A stretch of 18,629 nt of DNA from Prevotella sp. UBA6429 (lineage in GTDB: Bacteria > Bacteroidota > Bacteroidia > Bacteroidales > Bacteroidaceae). The stretch covers positions 1,838-20,466 of the forward strand of contig DJOV01000055.1 in NCBI GenBank assembly GCA_002437285.1, read 5' to 3'. The notes beneath the pieces are model-generated. The model made no database searches. It worked only from the letters and a program-made list of their open reading frames with translations, and was not told the DNA's origin. The position numbers and the translations under genes were made by a program. Below are positions 13,243-18,629 of this stretch, one piece after another. The first letter of the stretch is position 1; the number at the start of each line of letters is the position of its first letter.

Positions 13243-16023
13243 TCACTTGAGCTTGGGCTTGAGCTCGTCAGGCGAGTCGTGTGTGTACATGTTGACAGGC
13301 GGTGCCGTCTTGGTGAAGAAGTCGGTGATGACCTGTGCGTCGAGGGTGAGCGACGGCTGGAAGTCGGCCGACTGCATGTAGTCGACAATGGCCTTGCGCA
13401 TCTGGCGCGCCACGGGCCTATGGTCGAGGTTGGAGGTGATGTCCATGGTGGTCATGAGCAAGCGGCCACCCAAGACATTGGCCTCCACGATCATGCCCAG
13501 CTTGCGGCTGACGTGCCAGGTGTCGATGGGCTGCACGGGCGACTGGTAGGAGGCAGGCAGCTCCGAGAGGTTCATGACCTGCGCACGGTTGAGCAGTTCC
13601 CACCAGTTGAGGTTCGACCAGTCATCGGTGGGGAACTCGCGGAAGATCGGATGCTCCTTGTCGATGTAGGCGCCTGTGGTGTGTGGCGGCCGCATCTTGA
13701 ACCAACTGGTGTTCCAGAAGACGGGCAGGTACTGCTGCTTGACATCATTGCCATAGCGCACGCGCCCCGCGGCGGTGATGAGCACCTTGCCTCCCCGCTT
13801 GAGCACGCCGACGGCCTTGGCGTCGAGCGTGTCGGCCACGTAGATGTCCTTGGTCGAGAGCTCAGCCTGCTGTGTGGGGTAGACCCAGTAGTCATAGGTA
13901 TTGGTGTAAGTGCGCTGCCCCTCGGCCAGAGTGAGCGTGAGGGTGTACTTGCCGGGCAGCGTGGTGTCGGTGAAGAGGGGCACGCGCGCCACCTTCAGGC
14001 TCTTGCCCGCCGGCAGGTCAGCGGTGAGCACGGTGCCGCCCGTCCCAGAGGGCGAGATGGCGTAAGACAAGCGCGCCTGGCTGAGCGTGCGGCCGCCTGT
14101 GGCGTTGTAGACATCGACCGCCACCTCAGCCTGCTCACCGGTGGTGAAGACAAACTTGGGGAACTCGGCCATGACCACCACATCGTTGCAGAACTGCCGC
14201 CACTGTGTGCTGTCCACGTAGCCCTTCTCACGGAAGAAGACATTGAGCGGTCCGACAAGCGCCGTGCCCTGCCCGCTATAGTCGTTGAGGGCGAGGAGCA
14301 TGAAGCCGGCATAGCCCTTGGTGCGCAAGTTGCGCTCTATCTCATACTTGTAGCAGAGGGTCTGCAGCTTGCCGCTGGAGTGCAGGAACTTGGTGGCCAT
14401 CTGCTCCATGCCGTGGTCGCGGAGCAGGTCAGCGAAGATGTCGAAGTTGTAAGCCTTGTAGACACCCGTGTACTGCGAGCGCTCGCTGAGGTCGGGGAAG
14501 GCGCACCACTGTCCCTGCTCGTGTGCGATGATGGGCGAGTTGTTGGGTTGCTGCCCCTTGTAGTTGCGCGGATAGAGCAGTTGGTCATAGTAGTCGTCGG
14601 TGCTCTGCGGGGCGCGCCGGTCCCAGTCGAGCCCACGCGCTCCCGCCTTGGCGTGATACTGCGATCCGCCATCCCAGGCCCATCCGCCACCCACATTGAA
14701 GCTGGCGTAGATGCGGCGCGCGTCGGTCTTCTTCCAGTAGTCCACCCATCGGTCGCCCCAGGCCACCCAGTCGCCGGCCGGCTCATTGCCTGCCGACATC
14801 ATGACAAACGAGGGATGGTTGCCGTAGGCGGCGGTCATGCGCTTGGTCTCGTCCATGAGATAGGTGTCGATGTACATGCCGCGGTTCATCTTCACGCCGT
14901 GGTTGGGCCAGCTGGGGCCCTCGGGCTGGAGGTAGAAGCCCACCTCGTCGGCAGCGGTGAAGGCCGCCTCGGGCGGACAATAGCTGTGGAAGCGCATGGC
15001 GTTGAGGCCATACTGCTTGCACTTGGTGAAGAGCGCCTTCCAGCTTGCGACATCTGTGGGCGGAAATCCCGTCAGCGGGAAGTCGCAGTTGCCCACCGTG
15101 CCACGGATCCAGATGGGCTCGCCGTTGAGGTAGACCTGCATGCCCCTGACGGTAATCTCACGCATGCCGAAGGTGGTGCGCACCGTATCGTCGCGCGTCG
15201 AGACCGCCAACTGATAGAGGCGCGGCGTGAACTCCGACCACAACTGGGCGCCCTTCATGGGCACCACATAGGTGGAGTCGTCCTGCCGCGAGGCCGTCAC
15301 GGGCGTGCCGTCAATCGCGAAGCGCAACTTGCCCTTGGCCTGTGGCACCACCACGCGTGCCACCTGCTGGTGAATGTCAGGGAAGACAGCCACGCGGCCC
15401 ACGGGCTGCCGCCCTTCGCAGCGCAGCTCCATGCGGCCCACGATGCCGTTCCAGTTGCCTTGCGTCTGGTCGGTCACGCTGTGCGAATCTTGTCCCACAC
15501 AGACGTTCTCGATGCCGTTGTAGACGGTGACGGTGAGCTCATTGTCGCGCCCATACTGCAGGCAGTCGGTCACATCATAGACGTGTGGCGTGTTGAGGCT
15601 CATCTGGTGGCCCACCCGCCGGCCGTTCACGGTGACGGTGGTCTCGATGTGTGGCCGCTCCAGGAAGAGCTCCACGCGGCGGCCTTTCCACGTCTTGGGC
15701 ACCCTCACCGTGCGGCTGTAGGCCACCGTGCCCACATAGTGGCGGTTGGGGGTAAGGAAGAAGGGAAACTTCATGTGACCCGCATGGCGGTACTTTTCCA
15801 TGTAGGGATTGTAGTAGAACGACGAGTCGTAGAGCGACCCTGTCCACTGGGTGCTGACCGAGGGCAAGTCGCCGAGGTCGTTGGTGAGCATCGAGCCTGG
15901 CAGGGTCACGGCATGGGTGGCACCGTCGAAGGTGGCCTTCCACGCGCCGCCAAGGTTGACCACATGGCCAGCAAAGGCTTGCGCGCCCACGCATATCATA
16001 CTGAGGAGAATGGCATGTCTCAT
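13243..16023 (-). CDS. Secreted glycoside hydrolase family 2-type enzyme
   Basis: The protein has 926 aa with a signal peptide (ILLSMICVGAQAFAG, 1-19). The GH2 order is present. A jelly-roll sugar-binding domain runs from about 20 to 200 (VAYSRTVRVPKTWKGRRVEL, then VTVNGRRVG). An Ig-like domain spans about 205-290. A TIM barrel covers about 290-590, with VYLNGEPIWIRGT, MRFHSYCPPE and the acid/base motif SAGNEPAGD (Glu414). Glu502 in IIAHEQGQW is the likely nucleophile by position. Residues about 610-715 form a beta domain, and about 720-890 resemble a glutamine-amidotransferase-like/trimerisation-type fold (GGKVLITAAGRVRYG…HPIFREF). The exact sugar specificity cannot be read; beta-galactosidase, beta-glucuronidase and related activities occur in this family. 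No SusC/SusD pair or other carbohydrate gene is adjacent, so it is an isolated enzyme here. It probably acts in the periplasm or at the cell surface. Confidence 0.93.
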   Translation of the reverse strand: MRHAILLSMICVGAQAFAGHVVNLGGAWKATFDGATHAVTLPGSMLTNDLGDLPSVSTQWTGSLYDSSFYYNPYMEKYRHAGHMKFPFFLTPNRHYVGTVAYSRTVRVPKTWKGRRVELFLERPHIETTVTVNGRRVGHQMSLNTPHVYDVTDCLQYGRDNELTVTVYNGIENVCVGQDSHSVTDQTQGNWNGIVGRMELRCEGRQPVGRVAVFPDIHQQVARVVVPQAKGKLRFAIDGTPVTASRQDDSTYVVPMKGAQLWSEFTPRLYQLAVSTRDDTVRTTFGMREITVRGMQVYLNGEPIWIRGTVGNCDFPLTGFPPTDVASWKALFTKCKQYGLNAMRFHSYCPPEAAFTAADEVGFYLQPEGPSWPNHGVKMNRGMYIDTYLMDETKRMTAAYGNHPSFVMMSAGNEPAGDWVAWGDRWVDYWKKTDARRIYASFNVGGGWAWDGGSQYHAKAGARGLDWDRRAPQSTDDYYDQLLYPRNYKGQQPNNSPIIAHEQGQWCAFPDLSERSQYTGVYKAYNFDIFADLLRDHGMEQMATKFLHSSGKLQTLCYKYEIERNLRTKGYAGFMLLALNDYSGQGTALVGPLNVFFREKGYVDSTQWRQFCNDVVVMAEFPKFVFTTGEQAEVAVDVYNATGGRTLSQARLSYAISPSGTGGTVLTADLPAGKSLKVARVPLFTDTTLPGKYTLTLTLAEGQRTYTNTYDYWVYPTQQAELSTKDIYVADTLDAKAVGVLKRGGKVLITAAGRVRYGNDVKQQYLPVFWNTSWFKMRPPHTTGAYIDKEHPIFREFPTDDWSNLNWWELLNRAQVMNLSELPASYQSPVQPIDTWHVSRKLGMIVEANVLGGRLLMTTMDITSNLDHRPVARQMRKAIVDYMQSADFQPSLTLDAQVITDFFTKTAPPVNMYTHDSPDELKPKLK

Positions 16024-16069
16024 AGGTCTGATGGTTTTAGCAGTGTCCGTTTGTTGATTGTGTATGATG

Positions 16070-16077
16070 CAAAGTTA
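16070..16077 (-). promoter_or_regulatory. -7 element for the GH2 gene
   Basis: On the minus strand TAACTTTG lies 46 bp before ATG 16023 and matches TAnnTTTG. No TTTG occurs at 19-21 bp upstream, so the -33 box is weak. Confidence 0.55.
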
Positions 16078-16231
16078 CTAAGTTTTTGGGCTTTTCGGCC
16101 TATGCTTTTTGATTTTTCTGCCCCACAGATTGATATGGACAGAAACTGTAAAACCGGCAATGCCAATGGACTGAGCCCGCCTTAGGAACATCCGGAAACG
16201 CTAACAAACGTTAAATAAATACAGAAAACAG

Positions 16232-16252
16232 GTACTTTGCGTTGCAAGGTAC
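16232..16252. promoter_or_regulatory. Candidate PadR operator overlapping the -33 region
   Basis: GTACTTTGC (16232-16240) and GCAAGGTAC (16244-16252) form an inverted repeat with 8 of 9 matching positions and a 3-bp centre. It covers the place of the -33 box for the -7 element at 16265-16272, where a repressor would block transcription. Autoregulation through such palindromes is common for PadR-family repressors; binding here is inferred. Confidence 0.5.
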
Positions 16253-16264
16253 ATAATATTGCAT

Positions 16265-16272
16265 TACTTTTG
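16265..16272 (+). promoter_or_regulatory. -7 element for the padR-pspC operon
   Basis: TACTTTTG fits TAnnTTTG and lies 30 bp before ATG 16303. A weak -33 box GTTG (16241-16244) is 20 bp upstream, inside the candidate operator. The remaining part of 16024-16302 holds only the GH2 promoter and AT-rich sequence. Confidence 0.6.
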
Positions 16273-16302
16273 CGGTCGAACAACATACAACCCCAACCCA
16301 AC

Positions 16303-16644
16303 ATGAAGAAAGACAACTCCAAATCGCAGATGCGCAAAGGGATGCTCGAATACTGCATCCTGCTGCTGCTCGACGGACAGCCGGCCTACACCTCCGACGT
16401 GATCCGCTCGCTCAAGGAGGCCGAGCTGCTCGTGGTGGAGGGAACCCTCTACCCTCTCCTCAACCGCCTGAAGAGTGATGGCGTGCTGCAATACCACTGG
16501 GAGGAGAGCCGGCAGGGCCCGCCCCGCAAGTATTATGAGCTGACCGACCTGGGCCGTCAGACGCTCCGCGAGCTCGACGAGGCCTGGAACGAGATCGCCA
16601 ACACCGTGAACTACCTGAAGAACAAACACCAACAAAACACCTGA
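16303..16644 (+). CDS. PadR-family transcriptional regulator
   Basis: The 113-aa protein is typical in length for the short PadR (PadR-s1) class. The winged helix includes KGMLEYCILLLLDGQPAYTSDVIRSL, then VEGTLYPLLNRLKSDG and the wing QGPPRKYYELTDLGRQ; these are family signatures. A C-terminal helix (LRELDEAWNEIANTVNYL) would mediate dimerisation. ATG 16303 is chosen because the promoter (16265-16272) lies upstream of it and the protein then starts at the usual place; a TTG at 16237 in the same frame lies upstream of the promoter. The downstream PspC gene begins 2 bp after the stop, a tight translational link. In Bacteroidota such pairs are common, with PadR expected to repress the operon in response to an envelope or chemical signal. 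Confidence 0.95.
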   Translation: MKKDNSKSQMRKGMLEYCILLLLDGQPAYTSDVIRSLKEAELLVVEGTLYPLLNRLKSDGVLQYHWEESRQGPPRKYYELTDLGRQTLRELDEAWNEIANTVNYLKNKHQQNT

Positions 16645-16646
16645 TC

Positions 16647-18326
16647 ATGAAAAAGAACATCACCATCAACATGCAGGGTCGCCTCTACGCCATCGATGAA
16701 GACGCCTACGACCTGCTGAAACAATATGAGGACTCGCTCCGCAACTATTTCGCCTGCAAGGAGGGCGGACACGAGATCGTGGACGACATCGAGGCGCGCA
16801 TCGCCGAACTCTTCGACGAGGTGGTGGCCTCGGGCAAGGCGGCCATCGACATCAGCGATGTGCAGGACATCATCGGGCGCATGGGAAATCCCCAAGAGAT
16901 GGACGGCACCGACGACGAGGAGGAAGCCCACACGCAGGCTGACGGCAAGACGGGCACCGCCTCATCGGTCTTCGAGCAGCTGAAGCGCGTGCTGCTCAGG
17001 CCGGGCAAGCGCCTCTACCGCGACACCGACAACAAGAAGGTGGCGGGCGTGATGGCCGGCTTGGCGCACTACTATGGCGGCGACGTGACCTGGTGGCGCC
17101 TCGCAGCCATCACCATCCCGCTGGTGCTGGTCTGCTGCCACTTACACCACATCGTGTTCTACTGGATCGTGGCCTACTTCATCCTGGGCATCACGCTGCC
17201 TCCGGCCTACAGCCCGGAGGACCGCCTGCGCATGAACGGACGCGACGTCAATCCGCAAAACATCGCCGAAGAGGTAACGGCCGACAGCGTCAACCAGGCG
17301 CAGCCGCAACCCCGGCAACGCGAAGGGTGTCTCTCCACATTGGGCGAGATGATCCTCTTCGGTGTGAAACTGGTGATGTGGCTGACGGCCGTGGCAGTGG
17401 TGCTGGGATGCCTGTGGCTACTGGTGATGTTGCTGTTGCTGCTCTTCGTGCCATCGCTGACCATCTTCAACGGTGCGGGTGTCGCCTTCAGTTGGATGGA
17501 GCATCCCTGGGTGGGAAGCATCGGCCTGGTGAGCCTCGGCCTGTTTATCAGCCTCATCGTCTTCGGACTGACCTCCAGCCTGCGCTCGCGCCACAACCCT
17601 AACCTCAGCCTCTCGGGCGCCAGCCGCCTGGCCTTGGCCCTACTGCTCGTGGCGTCGCTCACAGGGGCTATAGCCTGTGGCACCATCATCATCAGCAACC
17701 TGGCGGAGCAAAGGTCGCTACACATCCAGCGCCAAAACGAGATGTGGATCAAGAACAACACGCACAACGGTTTCTACATCGACGATGACGAGTGGAGCTA
17801 CATGAAGGCCAACGGCTGGACTCTACTGCAAGGCGACAACTGCAACGACCGCTACACTGCCTCCGGCGAGTATTACACCGGCAACGAGGACAAGCGCTAT
17901 CTGGACTGCTACGACGAAAACGGTGCGCAGCTCTACCGCATGGAGCGCACCGACAGCTTGCAGGAGAAGGGCACCTACACGCTGACGGCCGTCGTGCGCT
18001 CCGACGGTCCGGGCGCCTTCGTCTACGCCCTGGCCGACGGCAAGATTTACCGGGCAGAGATTCCGGCCGAGGGCAACACGGGCGGCACGCTGTGGCAAGA
18101 GGCCAAGGCGGCCACGCAGGTGACGGGTGACCGACCGGCGCGGTTGCTCACCAAGATTGCCGAGGCCAACGACGGCAACGGATACGGATGGTGCAAGGTG
18201 GAGATCAAGGGCATCAAGGCTTCAAGGGTCGTCAGGTATGGCGTGACCACCGTGCCGGGCATCACCAAGAGCCACTTCGACGGCACCTGGTTCTCGGCCA
18301 CCGACTTCCGTCTGGCCAAGGACTAA
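16647..18326 (+). CDS. PspC-domain membrane protein with a large C-terminal extracytoplasmic region
   Basis: The protein has 559 aa. An N-terminal cytosolic region (1-90) begins KKNITINMQGRLYAIDEDAY and includes VDDIEARIAELF and DVQDIIGRMGNPQEM, found in Bacteroidota PspC proteins. The PspC domain spans about 118-187 (RLYRDTDNKKVAGVMAGLA, then WWRLAAITIPLVLV). Hydrophobic helices lie at about 153-184, 235-273, 290-310 and 327-350. The last ~200 residues are hydrophilic and beta-rich (GWTLLQGDNCNDRYTASGEYY, then WCKVEIKGIKA), probably outside the inner membrane. PspC proteins are linked to envelope-stress response in other bacteria, but no pspA, pspB or pspF is nearby, so the link here rests on the domain alone. 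Cotranscribed with the PadR gene. Confidence 0.92.
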   Translation: MKKNITINMQGRLYAIDEDAYDLLKQYEDSLRNYFACKEGGHEIVDDIEARIAELFDEVVASGKAAIDISDVQDIIGRMGNPQEMDGTDDEEEAHTQADGKTGTASSVFEQLKRVLLRPGKRLYRDTDNKKVAGVMAGLAHYYGGDVTWWRLAAITIPLVLVCCHLHHIVFYWIVAYFILGITLPPAYSPEDRLRMNGRDVNPQNIAEEVTADSVNQAQPQPRQREGCLSTLGEMILFGVKLVMWLTAVAVVLGCLWLLVMLLLLLFVPSLTIFNGAGVAFSWMEHPWVGSIGLVSLGLFISLIVFGLTSSLRSRHNPNLSLSGASRLALALLLVASLTGAIACGTIIISNLAEQRSLHIQRQNEMWIKNNTHNGFYIDDDEWSYMKANGWTLLQGDNCNDRYTASGEYYTGNEDKRYLDCYDENGAQLYRMERTDSLQEKGTYTLTAVVRSDGPGAFVYALADGKIYRAEIPAEGNTGGTLWQEAKAATQVTGDRPARLLTKIAEANDGNGYGWCKVEIKGIKASRVVRYGVTTVPGITKSHFDGTWFSATDFRLAKD

Positions 18327-18629
18327 GCTTCCTGCGGACTGCCAGACCATGAAAGGCATTTGCGGAATAGGGAGTGATGAGGCCAACGGTTCGAAGGTTA
18401 ACCGTTAAACCGCTCACGCATACGCTGTGCTCGGTTTCGCCACTTGCATGGCCTGCGCTCGATTTTGTCGCTTGCACGGCCTGGTACAGGTAGCGCAAGG
18501 GTGGGCTGTCCGAACGCAACCCACCCTTGCCTCCATTGGTCTCTATTGTCGGCCTAAAAGCCACAATCGTAGTGCAAACAGTCGTCATGGCACCCAGCTT
18601 TGAAGAAAGCGGACAATGTATATAAAAAA
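18327..18629. other. Gene-free 3' flank with repeats and a hairpin
   Basis: No plausible coding region. It contains two 27-bp direct repeats (18429-18455 and 18457-18483, GCTCG…CTTGCA…GGCCTG) and a strong hairpin, GCAAGGGTGGG (18495-18505) with CCCACCCTTGC (18520-18530), loop 14 nt. The hairpin is 168 bp after the PspC stop and has no T-run, so it may be an intergenic repeat and not a terminator. The next gene, if any, starts beyond the window. Confidence 0.6.
18429..18483. repeat. Two 27-bp direct repeats
   Basis: 18429-18455 and 18457-18483 share GCTCG-x3-T-x-G…CTTGCA-x-GGCCTG and are separated by 1 bp. By eye they match at about 20 of 27 positions. They resemble the GC-rich scattered intergenic repeats of Bacteroidales. 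Confidence 0.55.

Noticed and set aside
13225..16185. 986-codon open frame on the plus strand opposite the GH2 gene
   Set aside because: It mirrors the GH2 gene, which has a signal peptide, GH2 domains and catalytic motifs. The opposite frame is His/Val/Arg/Gly-rich with no domain and is a by-product of GC-rich codon use.
16237..16302. Extended PadR start at TTG 16237
   Set aside because: It lies upstream of the -7 element at 16265-16272 and adds residues unlike PadR proteins. ATG 16303 gives the normal family length.

Overview
The window looks like a chromosomal segment of a Bacteroidota bacterium, most likely a Prevotella-type member of the Prevotellaceae. Three things point there. Several start regions carry the Bacteroidota -7 promoter element TAnnTTTG, with A-rich leaders instead of Shine-Dalgarno sites. 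The secreted proteins have Prevotella-style architectures: a C10 (streptopain/interpain) protease, 'W-N-[ST]-x-x-L-P' surface domains and a GQR...GRK-type C-terminal tail. The PadR/PspC pair is also typical of the phylum. No phage, plasmid, CRISPR or transposase gene is visible.

Layout. 1-664: no convincing gene, but a GC-rich nested palindrome (378-459) and a promoter. 665-2695: a secreted multi-domain protein whose signal-peptide start (665) is out of frame with its body (813-2462) because of a run of nine G, followed by a 67-aa peptide gene and a strong terminator. 2789-4584: an Lrp/AsnC regulator (minus) divergent from a MetE/YxjG-like methyltransferase (plus), with back-to-back promoters and an Lrp-like palindrome between them. 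4585-4956: hairpins and a ~200-bp nested inverted repeat. 4957-9504 (minus): a very large secreted protein, apparently one gene of about 1,450 codons split by a frameshift near 6316-6415, followed by a 64-aa peptide gene. 9505-9957: 22-bp tandem repeats upstream of a C10 cysteine protease (9958-12858). 13022-13103 (minus): tRNA-Leu(UAG) with its terminator. 13243-16023 (minus): a secreted GH2-type glycoside hydrolase. 16303-18326: a PadR repressor and a PspC-domain membrane protein in one operon. 18327-18629: repeats only.

How the parts fit. Most of the coding capacity goes to the cell surface: two large adhesin-like proteins, one protease and one glycosidase. The two large surface genes have the same plan (signal peptide, repeat/beta-rich body, shared WNxxxLP domain, GQ...G[RK]K tail) and each is followed within 30 bp by a small M-x-K-[KR]-Y-x-x-P peptide gene. 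Both large genes are broken by a one-base frame change, the first at a homopolymer inside the signal peptide. That combination is the most interesting signal here: a possible on/off-switching surface-protein plus small-peptide module. The main alternative is sequencing or assembly error, which raw reads would settle.
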